Positions 1-12,479 of a stretch of DNA of 64,000 nucleotides are shown piece after piece (within the stretch, counting starts at the first letter, position 1; each line of letters starts with the position of its first letter). The stretch is from Kudoa neothunni (lineage: Eukaryota; Cnidaria). The notes under the pieces were generated by a model. That model was given only the letters and a program-made list of their open reading frames with translations. It ran no database searches and was not told the DNA's origin. The stretch spans positions 15,810,001 to 15,874,000 of the forward strand of contig OZ199838.1 in the NCBI GenBank assembly GCA_964304625.1, given 5' to 3'. Both the position numbers and the translations under genes were made by a program.

Positions 1-1346
1 ATGTTTTCTTAACTTTATTACGTAGATTTTCGGAAAATATTTGTTCAGCGTTAAAGTTTATTAATAAGTATCAAAGTTAAGGGAGTGAATTGTTAAAAAT
101 AACTGTTCATCTGGTGTAAATGATTAAGTGTGAATAATTTTGTTGAGCATGGAAAAAGTGATTACATCACGGAGTGGAAATTAGTATTTACAATAATTTA
201 TAAATGATTCCAAAGTTGATCTATGCAACAGCTGTATTATAAACCATTTTGATTATGTTTTTAAGATTTCTTCATTTTTTCCATCTGATAACATTAATTA
301 ATCGTTTAAGATATTCGAAATTTATGAATTAAAAACAATGTAACATATTCTCTCTCACAATTTTAGGTTACGTAATAACACTAAAGTAATACGAGTACAA
401 ATGTATTTTGTAGACATAATTATAACATCGATATCTAGAGGTGTCTTTAACTCTAAAATTAAAAAAATGTAGTTATTAAATATTTATAATTTAGAAAAAG
501 TAATTTCTAACATAAAATTCCAACAAAAATAACAATAAAAGAAACATATAATCACATGCTACTGTATTTTTATAATCATATCGTCAACAACCATTATTAA
601 GATATAAAAAAAATATATAAACTAAAACTAATTTCTTGAAATCTCACAGTAAATTTTTTATTGTAGGAATTGAAATCTAACATATACAAATTGCATTTTC
701 TTCCTATAACCTTTTAAGTAGTATATACAGCATAACAATAATAGGCTGTTTAACATTGATTAAAAAATAATAAAAAGAAACTAATTGTATTTAAGTTGTT
801 TAAATGATCAAATAGAGTTGAAAACCAAAATGCACACAAGTGTACGCGCGTGCCGATTTAGCCCCAAGGACAAATGCGGTCATATTTTTTGAGTTCTTTC
901 TGTTCACTCAATATTTAGAAATAATGTAAAACAAATTTTGAATAAAATCGGGAATTTCTAGCATATGGGAATAGCTTGAATTTTGTGGAAGTGTACTCCC
1001 TCATTACCCTGATTTGCCCCAAAAAATTTCACTAAAACATCCGATTTAAATTGGCAACGTTGATAAGAATCCCTCGCGATTAAAAGATAAGGCACATACG
1101 TAAGGAATCCGTATTTGCTGCAGAATCATCAAATAATTGACAGCTGGAATTAATCATTACAAAAATAATTTAAAATCTGACCATCCTTATTCTTCCCATT
1201 CAAAATTTATCACAAGGGTGACTAACGAACTAACGACTCGCGGCAAATCAGAAAATCAAGCGCTAATAGAAATTCGAACGTGCGCGCAAATAAAACAACT
1301 TATCGCTCAATTTTATTACAACATAAATGATAGAACAGGCTCAATT
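1..1346. other. No gene recognised; AT-rich flank
   Basis: I see no supported exon or transposon here. Bases 840-1130 are less AT-rich, but all frames are short and have no recognisable family. Bases 1137-1346 are the 3' flank of the minus-strand snRNP gene. A plus-strand open frame across 1137-1604 is a shadow of that gene's last exon. Confidence 0.5.
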
Positions 1347-2267
1347 TTATTTTTTCGCGTAACTAATGACAATAGAATGAGTCTGAGAAACCATAAAGCC
1401 CTGCAGCGCTTCTCTGGCCTTGCCAGCATTAGCTTGATTGTCGAATTCAACGAAAGCGATGTCAACACGACCAGGGACTACTCTAACCTCATGGAAACCG
1501 GGAAACTGTACAAACAACATCTGAAGGGTGGCGGCAGTGGTTTCTGGGGGAAGATTTTGAACAAAAAGAATGTGGTTGGGTTCTTCGTTTTTGTCAAACA
1601 CTAAAATTTTAATTGTTACCGATAACTCAATGATACCTACTAAGTAGTGAACATACATTTGGTACCGGTGGTACTTTCTTTGGACGACGATTTAGACTTT
1701 TTCTCCGATTTTCCAACTTTGACTAAAACAAAAAAAAGATTGGTTACACACACACACACACATGCTTGAAAAAATAAAACATCCATCGGTTCAGTCATTT
1801 ATAAATGATAGAATTCATAAAACCAACAAAAAACCTACCCGGATCAGATGCAGGTCTTTTCTCTCTTGGCACGTAGGTTCCATCTGCTTTGGACACTATA
1901 TCCGACTTGGTTTTAGCGTACTGGATTCTCTAAAACAATAAATAAAGCAACTGAGCGCAGGTTCTTCGCAGTCTATACCATTGGCTTGTCATAGAAAGGG
2001 AAACTTTGTAGTTCTCGCATAGCGTTAGCCGACGACGAAATATCCTTAAACACAACAAAGGCTTGACCTCTTGTCTTATGACTTTTATGGGCGATTATCT
2101 CCATCACATCTCCATATTGTGTGAATATAGCGTAGAGGGCCTTTTTAAGCGCTGTAAGAATATTTGGGTTTGAGAAAATTGTTAGTTCGGCCAATTTAGA
2201 TACTTTCAATTTTAACTTTCTCGTTCAAATTGTTCACATACAAAGTTTGGTTAGGTGCTACATCCAT
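1347..2267 (-). CDS. SNRPB2: U2 snRNP B''/U1A-type RNA-binding protein (SNF family), 5 exons
   Basis: Exons on the minus strand are 2204-2267, 1979-2151, 1839-1929, 1657-1722 and 1347-1600. Introns are 52, 49, 116 and 56 nt, all GT-AG. They join in frame to 215 residues, the usual size for the family (Drosophila SNF 216, human U2B'' 225). RRM1 (about residues 7-85) has the family's [10 protein letters not shown] start, [11 protein letters not shown]1 and the [18 protein letters not shown] segment. A short basic linker follows. RRM2 (about 138-215) has [10 protein letters not shown], the RNP1-like DIAFVEFDN and an ISYAKK end. The family binds U1 stem-loop II and/or U2 stem-loop IV in spliceosomal snRNPs, in the nucleus. 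The long Pro/Gly-rich linker of the vertebrate proteins is absent, as in single-copy invertebrate SNF, which serves both snRNPs; I cannot say whether a second paralogue exists. The ATG at 2267 gives [11 protein letters not shown], matching the expected N-terminus. GULO lies 123 bp upstream on the same strand. Confidence 0.93.
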
Positions 2268-2390
2268 TGCTAACTGCGCGCGCAGAAATGCACATGTGCA
2301 AACGACAATAACACGTATCTACGGATAAAATGGTCTATTTAAGGGGTTTTCGCCTAAGACAAAGTTTAATAATTAAAACCAACATTAGAT

Positions 2391-4780
2391 TTAACCAAGT
2401 AGATGTCTTTTAACGTAACTATTTAATAGTAGTCCATCTGGATCCATATTTTGTCGGGCATTGAGGAAATTCTTGAATTGGGGGTACAGATTTTGAAGGG
2501 TTTGGGGAGTGTCGGTGTGCGTCTAAAATTTATATTGAATAATTATAATCGGTTGGGAATGTTGAAATTACTTTAGCCCAATGCGACCTTCCGTTGAATT
2601 TTTTCCTTATTTTTTGGTCGAACAAGGAAAAATATTGTTCTTTCGGGAAGTGACAATCACCAGGACTAGAACTGTCTTAAAACATTGAATAATGCGTTGG
2701 CATAGTCACCGAAATGATAGGAGATTTATCATCATACAATCATAGCCATAGTTGTGACTTAGGTAGGCGTCGTCGCCTTTGACAAATCTTATTTCGACTA
2801 AAAATAATAAATTAATTTTGTCGAAAAAATATCGGCTTTATGTGGATTACTGGGGAAATGAACGTTAAGGTTGTTTTCCTGGATCATCTTTCTAAATTCC
2901 AAAAGCACCTTTGCAGTGTCCTCCCTGGAAAAATAAGGTGCAGTGATATCATATTCATATAAGTAGATATAGGAGACAATAATCAGAATGAAAAAACCAT
3001 ACACATTGAATGAAATTTCTCCCACATATTGCGGAAAATACACTTCAAAATTGAAAATCTATAAGGTAGAATATTTACTATTTATTATTTATTATTAATT
3101 AATAATTATTAATTAATAATTATTTATGGTAATTAAGATGGTTACTCGATCGCTTCTATCTATCCTTTCACTGGGCCAATGATGGAGAATGTAGTAGAAC
3201 ACATTATTAAATACTTTGATTAATGTTGGAAAATAATAACTAGAGAAAAGATTGATTTTGTTATATTGGAGTAGTTGCGTTCAATGATACTACCTCGTTT
3301 TAAGTGCGTAATAAAACCCATATTTTCCAATAATTTCATCCAGTATCCATCGAAATGTGTTTTTTATGGGGTTCTAAATATATAACTTTAATACTTAAAG
3401 TCGGAATGTATGTTGAAATTATTTAAGAAAATCTCAATAGAAACTAAATGATTTGATTCTACATTATAGAGTGATCATATTATAATGGAAAAAGTATATT
3501 AATAAAAATATTTGTTGTGTTATGCTGAAATTATGAATGGTATTTTTGATCGCTATATTCATAAGAATTGATTAATAATATTTTTAGAATTTTTTAGGTT
3601 GAAAATTAATTGTTGAACGTCCACGTGATAATTTCCTCATAAAATAAGTAATTTAATTAAAATGTAAATAAAGATTAGGTAGAAAAATTTGGGGCAAATT
3701 AAATGTATTAGAATGAGAATATTGTCGTAATTCAGTGTAGCTATTGGTGTTGTGCTTAAATAGCTTAATTTGATGTATTTTTCAAAGAATTTGAACTATA
3801 CCCATGAAGTGGAGATATTCTTGGTGGTCCTATCCACTTCAAATACCACACAACGATCGGTGTGGGGATAAAACATTATTTTGCTAAATTCACTGGCTTT
3901 TATTATCTTGTCGATATTTTTAACCATCTTAATCATATTTAGTTTATTTTGTTGCCTTGCGAAGTAACAACTATATTACGTAATCAAAATCGCAAGAGTA
4001 TCTTCGTTCTAAAACATTGAACGAATGTTCAACTTGGATTGTTATATTTATAATAGCACCAAGGAGACCAAGGGAGACTTTGGCCGCAAGAAAAAGTTCC
4101 TGGTTGGACTCATTATCAAGATGCATTAGTTCACCCTTTGGAGTAAGTATGTCAATGCTTAATACCTTAATAACAACTTAAAATTTTGTTTCATAAAATA
4201 GACTGAATTTACGTTCGAGGACAGGTTCCCATGTTTTATTCCGTTTCCGTGTGTAGCCGTAGAAATGGCTCCGGCGAGGGTAATAAAATTAATCGAGGGC
4301 AAACTATAAGATCATTTTATGTTGCAATATTTAAGCTGGCAATTACGTCGATAGAGCCAATCCATTTTCTGCTAAAACCTCTTGTAGATCACCTAGTAAA
4401 ATTCCCCCTTGTACTTTGACCTGCATTCTCCGCTTGTCTATCTGCAGGAGGAAGTCAGCTGATTTATTATATGATATAACGATTGGTTACGTCTAGAATT
4501 TTGTTAAAGCTTCTCATACACACCATAAATCCCTCAGTGCAGGGTAGATTGGATGGCGACGCTGAACTACCAACAAATCTCACTGTAGTTTTGTGTAGTC
4601 TAGCCATTTGATATATCTAATGCGGGAATCATCTAAAATCGCTAATGAACCCAATGTGTTCACCTCCAATATTTGATCAGTTGTTTCCGGTTCAAAATAA
4701 TATTTCGGCTTACAAAAATATGTACCAGCCCAATTGCGATAGATATAATCAATCCTGGGTGTGATAGAGTGGTTGTACAT
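2391..4780 (-). CDS. GULO: L-gulonolactone oxidase-like FAD enzyme, 13 exons
   Basis: Exons are 4664-4780, 4491-4616, 4347-4441, 4213-4303, 3980-4165, 3802-3927, 3294-3373, 3146-3239, 3003-3058, 2851-2924, 2710-2797, 2572-2665 and 2391-2522. Introns are 43-87 nt except the sixth, of 428 nt. All join in frame to 452 residues; mammalian GULO has 440. Recognisable blocks in order are NWAGTYFCKPKYYFEP (N-terminus), the PP-loop region VGSSASPSNLPCTEGF, KVQGGILLGDLQ, STATHGNGIKHGN, a hydrophobic block after residue 247, IEIRFVKGDDAYLS, and the C-terminal SHWAK (406-409) followed by MDPDGLLLNSY. Known role of the family: oxidation of L-gulono-1,4-lactone (or related aldonolactones) to ascorbate or its analogue, membrane-associated and flavin-dependent. 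The His that covalently holds FAD in rat GULO aligns with Ala58 here, so FAD may be bound non-covalently. The substrate could also be D-arabinono- or L-galactonolactone. The length and the middle hydrophobic block favour the animal GULO type. Confidence 0.9.
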
Positions 4781-5260
4781 TATTGCTTAAATTTATGTAG
4801 TATTGAATTTTTATATCAGGTGGAGTTATGTTAGAAATTTCCAGTTAGTCCTACCCACCTTATAGTATGAATAGCGACGTTATTTAACGATGCAGCTTAC
4901 ACCATTCAAACATTGTTCACCTCTAGGATACCAAAATTTGTTTAATTTAAACAATCAGACGCGGGTATTTTATTTATTTTCCATTTATTATTGGATATTA
5001 AAAATCCTGCCAACTCTAAACTACAATGGTTTTCTCACACAGTCCAACATACTCATGGTAATAGTATTAAATCAACCCAATGAATCCCATTTGGTTAAAA
5101 TAAACACGCATGTGCACCAAAATGTAAATTATAGTTTGATCTTTAGAATTTTAAAATTAAGTGATTGCAAAATTAAACTATAATTGAATATCGCAGTAGG
5201 ACAAAATGGAAGAATAGTTAACCGTTAATCTATATTTGTGTGCCCTCTAGGTTTATTAGC
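4781..5260. other. GULO upstream region, no gene seen
   Basis: This is the 5' flank of GULO, ending at the TTAA of the next piggyBac. A plus-strand open frame at 4890-5183 has AT-driven composition and no recognisable family, so I do not call it. Confidence 0.4.
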
Positions 5261-7142
5261 TTAACCCTCGTACACATGCACAAAAAACTTACGCCAACCC
5301 GCTGTGGGGGTTTTTCTTGACCCTCACTAAAAAGTAAACACATGAAAACGTTTTTAAAATTAAAAAAAATATAATTGATATTTTTTGAATTTAAACATTC
5401 AATAAAAATTATTTCTTTTTTATTGCATAATTTTCACTGCGTTGACGTTTTCGATCTCCTCGAATGAAAACAAATTTGACACCATTTTCTGACATTGTTT
5501 CGTAAGATTTTAGGCCTTATTAAGGATGGAATGCCTCTTTAGGGACTTTTGGCAATACAACAAGTAGGCATTATATGCAGCGGTATCTAACAAATTATAG
5601 AAAAGAGTCATTGGTCACCTTCGTGTTTTTCTTTTTACCGAAAAAAATCTTACTACTTGATCAAGAGTATCAACTCCACCTTTTTTAGAATTATATTAAG
5701 ATATAATTTCGGGTTTTTAAGGTTTTTTTAATAAATATTCGCATCTCAGTGGAGTGTTGATAACAAGACAACCGATCTGTTTTTCTTAGGGTTGTATTTG
5801 ACGAGTGTGACCTTATCTTGAAACAAAAACTGACTGTTATCTTTATTTCTTGTCGATATTTGAAACTCTGATGTTAAAAATTTTTTCTTTTTTCGAACAG
5901 TTCCTACGATTATCAATTTTTGGCCAAGTAGAAATCTTGCGAGGGAAAGAGTAGTGAACAAATTATCTGTTTAATATTTCGACCAAATTTAAAAATCGAT
6001 TCACAACATTTTCTCTTGATTAAACTGTACTTCACCATTTTTTTCCAAGATACACCTTTGCGTTGAATAGGTAGGCATTCTTTGAGTCGCACAAAGCCCA
6101 CATTTTAACACCATACCGTCTGGGTTCATTTGGAATGTACATTTTGAAACCGCATCTCCCTCTAAATGTCACCAGTTGCTCATCAACGGCCATTTGTTCG
6201 TTTGGTGTATAATTTTTTCGACAACTTCCAATAAAGTGTTAAAAAACTTCTTGTATGGAACCAATTTGTCAACTTGTACTCTGGATCTCCGTTATCAAAC
6301 CGCATACACGAAGATATTTGTTCAAATAAATTAATGGAGATTTATTGTAGGTTGACCATACTTTGATGATAAGAAATCACGAATATCCATATTTTTACCC
6401 TTCATTACACCAATTATTATTCAACCACCATTATATTTCATTCAATCATCTTTAATAATCAAAGTTAATTTTGATCGATGGTTTTTTATATAATGATTGG
6501 TGCATTAAACAATTAAATCAAGGATTTCGTTGTCAAAAAAGTTTAAAAATATTTTCCGTGTCAATTCTTCGTTGGTTTATTGTTTAGATCATCTTTCTTC
6601 ATCTTTCAAAGTCGACGTGACAATCAATTCAGCATTAAATTCCGCGTCATCATCCAAATCATCCAAATCATCATAATCGGATACAGGATTTTCAATGAAA
6701 TAGTCGCTAAACTTAGAATCAGTGACATCCAATAGAGTTTCATGCTGATCTCTTTGTATCTTTAAAGCGGACCAAAGTTCAGCCGATTTTGAATCCGTAT
6801 GATCATGCAACACATTGAAAACACACTGATTAATCTCTTCTCTAAAATCATTCTACATATTTTTAAAATTCAATAACTCTATTTGATATTAAACATAGCA
6901 TTAACAGAGTAATTATCATAGATTTTCCAATAAAGGGTGAGGAACTGAAGTTTAATGTTTCGAGGATTTAATAGTGTTTAAAATTCATTTATCATTAGTT
7001 CAGTAAATATTTTAAATTAATACAACAATAGAATAAATCAGGAAAAATCACTTAAAATTATGTAGGAGAGATTTTAAGAAAATCGCTGATAAAAGAAAAG
7101 GCTGAGCCCATTTTTGACCCCCAATGTGTGCACAAGGGTTAA
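5261..7142 (-). mobile_element. Decayed piggyBac element
   Basis: The element is bounded by TTAA at 5261-5264 and 7139-7142. Inward ends match as an imperfect inverted repeat: CCCTCGTACACATGCAC on the left and CCCTTGTGCACACATTG on the right, read inward. Both ends carry a nearby G-run/GACCC motif also seen at other piggyBac ends in the window. Transposase remains run on the minus strand. An acidic N-terminus with an Asp/Glu cluster lies at 6589-6813. A DNLFTTLSLARFLL block, corresponding to the second catalytic Asp, lies near 5920-5970. A Cys-containing tail lies near 5440-5510. Several stops and frame changes separate these pieces, so it is an old copy. The family (DDD transposase, TTAA target) is clear; autonomy is lost. 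Confidence 0.8.
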
Positions 7143-9436
7143 TAGATAATGATGAATCAACAGATAAATTAAATTAAATTGTGATGTAATGTGATGTAAT
7201 GTAATAAATGGGTTTCAAATATTTGTAATTTAATGCTTAGAAATAAAATAATTTCAGAAAAATCACATAACGACCGTAGTTTATGAATTTGATTATTAAA
7301 GTTGATCCTATATTAATATAGATAGCGTTAATTTTGTGAACCATATTACTTATGCTCTTATCAACGTTTTGACACTGAAAACTATATTAAACATTGTTCA
7401 CTAACAATATTGATAATTATTTGTTTACTTAATAGGTATTTATCAACTGTTTTGTATGATACAATAAAATTCTTTCACTGGTAACACTGGACAAGTGGAT
7501 GATAAGATAATAATAAGAATGAAACAATGAGATTTTAGTTATTTGAAGATAATGGTTGATAACGTTATAACAATTTTCTATAGTATCCCAATTCCAATTC
7601 CAATCCCACTTTTCTATTTTATTATATAAAATATTATCCATTTGAATAATTTATTCTATTTTCAAATAAAATTTATAAAAGCTTCTATAGTCATTTATAA
7701 TTATTTTCGAAAACTTATAAAGTATACATTTGATAGGGTTATGTACACTTTATTACTGTTTTAAAGTGACCGTATTTTAGGACTTAATAATCTAAAATTA
7801 AACTTGGAAACACAAATATTTATTTTAGTCCAAAATAGGGGCATTTTCTTATAAATTTATCGTTTTGATAAGATCAAACTTAAATTAATCTCATAATTAA
7901 GTAACATTATAATTTAATATTATTTTCTATAAATTCAAAAAAATCAATAGTTTATTAAATTCGTTTGGAAGCAAATATTTATTAAAATAGTTTAAATATA
8001 ATAAAGTAGAACTAGATACAGCTTAATTTAGTTGGAGAAAATATTTTAAATTATCCAATTAAAATTATATAAAGATAAAATATCAAGGCCAAGTATTTCA
8101 AACTGATCTATAAATTAAATAATACGAATGCTTTTATCGAATTGCAGATATGAACATTTTTTAATTGTGTTACTGATAAGATATATCGCTATAAATAGTA
8201 GAAACTTTCATTACGTAGTAATAAAGGGAAATCAGCATTAATGGGAATTATAGCTATAATCATTTTATTGTGTATATTTTGTTGGTTTGTACGTTTTACA
8301 ATGTGTGTAGGGTGCTCTAAAATAAGTAATCTTCGCTATGGTAATTCAAGAAGAAGCTTTATGGTACAAAAATGTTTTCCGGTACAGCTGTATTTTTTTA
8401 GTATGCTAATTTGAGGAATTATGTAACTCTCAATGAAAATTCGACACACATGCTCCTACCATACGTCCAAAATTTAACCCAATATCATAATCAAAATTTT
8501 GGACAAAATGTAATAAAATATTGGATAAACCAAATTCATAATTTTCACTAGTTAACAGATCTTTCGCATCTTGATCCGGTTATTAATTTTTTCATTCAAG
8601 ACATACGAGTTCACAGATATTATTGTACTTTAAGGGGGGATTGTCACAACAACACAAGTAATTGGATTATTTTATTTCACACTAATAGTTGGGATGTATT
8701 ATAAAAATAAAATCACTATAGCTTATCTATTTTACATAAATAAAATTTTTAAAATTTGAGGTGATGCTAGATTTGTGACTCAATTTTTAGTTATGTTGAC
8801 TCCTCCAGAGCTAAAATGTGCCCAATGCGCAGTAATATAAACCACATATCCAACCAATGTAACTTGAGATATTTTAGACCTTTACTAAAATTTTGGAGTA
8901 CAATGGAAATGATAATATACCCGGAGAAATTTTGAAAATGGATTGCCGCCTAAATTTCTGGGAGATCAACCAAATAAAATTGGTATTTAAATTTAAAATT
9001 ATGTAGGTAAGTATGATTAAGTGCAATCACCTCGCTGGAAAAAACGCCTATTTGTATAAGAATTATAAAATGAACACAAAATATCACGCTTTCTGCAAAG
9101 GTCCTGAATTATGCGAACAAGATTTTTTGAAATATATCATATATCGTCATGAAAGAAATGCATCATATATTTTTGGGTAATAAAATTAATTTAGATTACA
9201 ATAGTAAATAAATTTATTGATATAGTGATCTCAGCCTGCAACAATACGTAGGTCAAAGAGTTAGTGCAGCTAGTTCCAACGTCTAAAAAATTTAGAAGGG
9301 TGACATTCTTCGAGTTGAATAAACTATTAACTCTCATTCGTTGCCTTTATAAGATTTCAATCGAACTATTAGTATTAAATTTTAATACGAATGTTTTTTG
9401 AGTTATAATCAGTTGTTTCTATGTTATCTCTTTATA
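7143..9436. other. AT-rich intergenic stretch, no gene supported
   Basis: Stop codons are frequent in all frames. Bases 8630-9180 (plus) contain two short coding-looking pieces, around 8890-9000 and 9050-9180, with richer codon use. I cannot place them in a family or connect them by splice sites. They may be transposon debris. Confidence 0.4.
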
Positions 9437-9650
9437 TCAGGTGTCGGCAATCTTTTTGATCGACGGGCCGAACAAACACACCCTAATTCTAATGTTGGCC
9501 GTATTAAAATTAATTTACAAAATTGTTTAATTGTTCTTAATTCCAATTTTGGATTTAATATATAAATTAGAATTTATAAAAGTCATTTGAACTATAAAAG
9601 TACGTCAAATCAAAAATATTATATACTTTTAAAGGTAGGAGATTTAGTGC
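9437..9650. mobile_element. hAT-type MITE fragment
   Basis: It begins with AGGTGTCGGCAATCTTTTTG and runs parallel to the first 200 bp of the fuller copy at 19557-20076, including the shared GGCCGTATTAAAATTA block and a later AAGTACG(T/C)CAAAT block. The right terminus is not found, so this is a truncated copy. The CAGGGGTCGGCAACC-like end is typical of non-autonomous hAT elements. Confidence 0.6.
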
Positions 9651-11490
9651 ATATACCGCTATCACCCACCTAAAGTCATGGGAAGAAGTTTCTCAGAGTC
9701 GAAGCATTTTCTCAAGTTATCAAATAAATCTGATGAGAATGTTTTCAGTATTATATTTTAAACGAAGCTGTATAAATAAAATTATATTTATGGTTACTTC
9801 GTCCACGTTGAGATTGACAATAATGTTTATGTATTTTTATATTGCGCCTACGCTCTAGTTTAACGTCGATTTTAGTCGTTCCAAACTACCGCCACTAATT
9901 ATAATATAGCAAAATGACCTATTGGTTTTATTTACTTGACCAATTTTACTATTTAATTAGATTACTAGTAGAAATAAATAGCGTCATATTTATTGTCAAT
10001 AATTTTCAAAACAAAGATAGAAATATGAATTAATTTTTGAAATATTCCTCTATTTATATTTCGATCGAAATTATATGCGAAATCTGAATAATATAATCTA
10101 GTACAATGAAAAAATAATGAGGAAATATAAAATGCATAAAATTTCAATTTCACTATTTAAATATATTCTAGAATATGAATTTTAAATTTAACAGATCTAT
10201 TACCTTACAAATCCTGCCAACCAATAACTGATGAAGCTAGGTTTTTAATGCTAGTAGCAAATTAGATAATTTTTCATTGGTGAATTAATATGTAAAGAAA
10301 CGTCAATACTAGTCATGTGACTATGAAATTGTTTCATAACTAACGAAAGTGATTAGTAATTTTTAACTGGTCGTGGAAATTAACTTATATTAAATAGGTA
10401 CACCTTCTTAAAACCCCAAAAAATAAAATAACATAATTATTCGTAAATTTAGCTTATATATTTAATTACTTTTGGATAGCAAATTGAATTTTATCCTGAA
10501 GTAAGATGATTATTTTTACCTATTAGTACGATTACAGTAAGTTGAAAGTATTTTTCATATTCGACCTACCTTATTTGTAAATAAGATATTCATTATTAAT
10601 TAATTAATAATGAATATCGAGAATATATAGATTGGATTTTACTAATTAGTTAACTTTATCGTTTATGATTTATTGACGTTTTATATTAAGTGTGCTTTCT
10701 GTTACAATTAAACATGTTGAAGTTACATGGAGCAAAAAATATTTTTATCATTTTGATTTATCGGGGAATTTTTTCAATTGATTTAGTGTATCAATGCGGA
10801 ATGATTTAATAGTTTGTTTATGAGAATTTTGGTTTTTGCAAACGGAATACAAATAATTACAGACACAAGGTGGTAATTATATTTTCCATAATAAGTAGGT
10901 AAGGAATCTAACGCCTGACCACAGTAACGAGTAACGATCCGCTCGTTAAAAAGATCGCTAGTTAATAATTCGAAAATATTATCGTTTAATGTTTCATTGC
11001 ACCCATTAAATCGTCCCAAGCACAGATTTTTTATAATTTGTGTCCATTTATAATATAAATGTCATTGAATATCGAGTAAAAAATACGAGAAGATAAAAGA
11101 ACGTGTGAACCAATAATCCGCACGTTTTTTCCGGTCCCGAAGGGATCACGTATTACCCGTCACCCGCTGTATACGCTAATGCAAAAATATAGACTACATT
11201 TGAAAGAGAAAATTAATGATTAATCAATACACAACTTGTTAAATACAAAAGTTAAAATTATCATGAGCATTGAACAAATACCGTTCACCCCATGTATCCA
11301 GATCCAGATCCAGATCTAGATAGCTGTTTAATCATTTCCATGAGTTTATCATGGATCCTCTTAAATATTTCTTTCGAAATGGAAATTCACCGAAATGCCC
11401 TACTATAATAACATTAGAGATATTTTTTGTAATAAGTCATAGTTATTAAACCAAGTACATTTCGTTTAATAACTATTTCTGGTACCATTG
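9651..11490. other. AT-rich intergenic stretch, no gene supported
   Basis: No exon or transposon end is recognised. There is a small palindrome of ATTAATTAATTAAT type near 10590 and a short GC-richer patch at 11100-11165. Open frames at 9965-10153 and 10783-11019 (minus) look like chance. Confidence 0.4.
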
Positions 11491-11494
11491 TGAA

Positions 11495-12386
11495 GCAAAC
11501 TTATCTTAGGTTGATGCCAATCCGACAAATTCTTTTGAGTGGTCAACCTGATGATGGATGAAGCCATGTTTACTAAGGTTGATGTAGGTCTCCCATTTAC
11601 CCGATACAATTGTAGTACCTAATCAAAATTGATTTAATTATTTTATTAAGTTGTTACCTTGCTCTATATTTTGTAATATAAGTGGTGGCAAAGTGGCTTT
11701 ATTTCTATGCTACACAATGTAGAGGAACATTTTGGTTGTTCCTTTTCAATGCTGCCAAACACCCACACACCATCAACAGGTCTTCCCTTGTGGTTCTTTC
11801 TTTTTCCTATCTTCGTTTCGTCTATCTCGACGACTTTACCCTCTCCTGATTTGGTTTAAATTTAAGACATAATTAAAGATATACCACCAAGTTTTTGATT
11901 GTCACGCATAAGTATTTCGGAACATATGTGCCGGAATTCGTTCAGCCATTTTGACAAGGTTTTGTTGCACTTTATATTCGTGTCGATAGCTAATCTCTCA
12001 TACGAGGCTCTATACACCCCAAAAAATGAGGTCTAGAATGACCTACAGAAAGCCAAATTTATTTAAGCTAAAAGAATAAATAAATTAATAACTCGTATTT
12101 TGAGATTCGAGTTTTCAAATATCGAAACTATTCTGATCGATATTTTCTTCCCACAACTTCGATTCAGACACCTCCATCGATATTTATCGTTCTTCAAGGG
12201 GGAGTCCTTCGATATTGTCATCTCCTTCAGTTTGCATTGTTGACAAAGTTTTCTTCTGTATATAATAAGCTTATTATTAAATAGAAAATCGAAAAGTTTG
12301 TTTTTATTTGAGGAAATCTTGTGAAGATGATAGGGTGTCAGAGGAGGAGCCATTATTTTTAATGAAGGGATATTCTCACTCAACAA
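11495..12386 (-). pseudogene. Merlin (IS1016/ISXO2-like) transposase, broken
   Basis: The N-terminal part is open from 12386 to 12063. It carries a zinc-finger-like Cys pattern (LCQQCKLKEM, then WRCLNRSCGKKISIR, then SIFENS), the hallmark start of Merlin transposases. Downstream on the same strand are VVEIDETKIGKRK (first catalytic Asp, near 11830), WVFGSIEK, and the C-terminal WETYINLSKHGF...VDHSKEFVG block near 11500-11600. Several stops and frame changes separate the blocks, so it is inactive. A perfect heat-shock-element trimer lies 44-56 bp upstream of the start. Confidence 0.85.
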
Positions 12387-12429
12387 TTTACTTATATTTG
12401 TTCAATTAAAAATCTTCTACAAAAAAATA

Positions 12430-12442
12430 GAATGTTCTAGAA
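12430..12442. promoter_or_regulatory. Perfect heat-shock-element trimer
   Basis: GAA-TG-TTC-TA-GAA occurs at exact 5-bp spacing, the canonical three-unit HSF1 site. It lies 44-56 bp upstream of the Merlin transposase start at 12386 (minus strand), a plausible promoter position. Function is inferred only. Confidence 0.45.
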
Positions 12443-12479
12443 TAATTAGAGAATATTTTTTAAATCCACCTCCTTTATT

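Noticed and set aside
1137-1604. 155-residue plus-strand frame over the snRNP gene
   Set aside because: It is antisense to the last U2B'' exon and its 3' flank, has no recognisable domain and no ATG start.
4890-5183. 97-residue plus-strand ORF upstream of GULO
   Set aside because: Composition follows the local AT bias, with no domain and no neighbouring exon.
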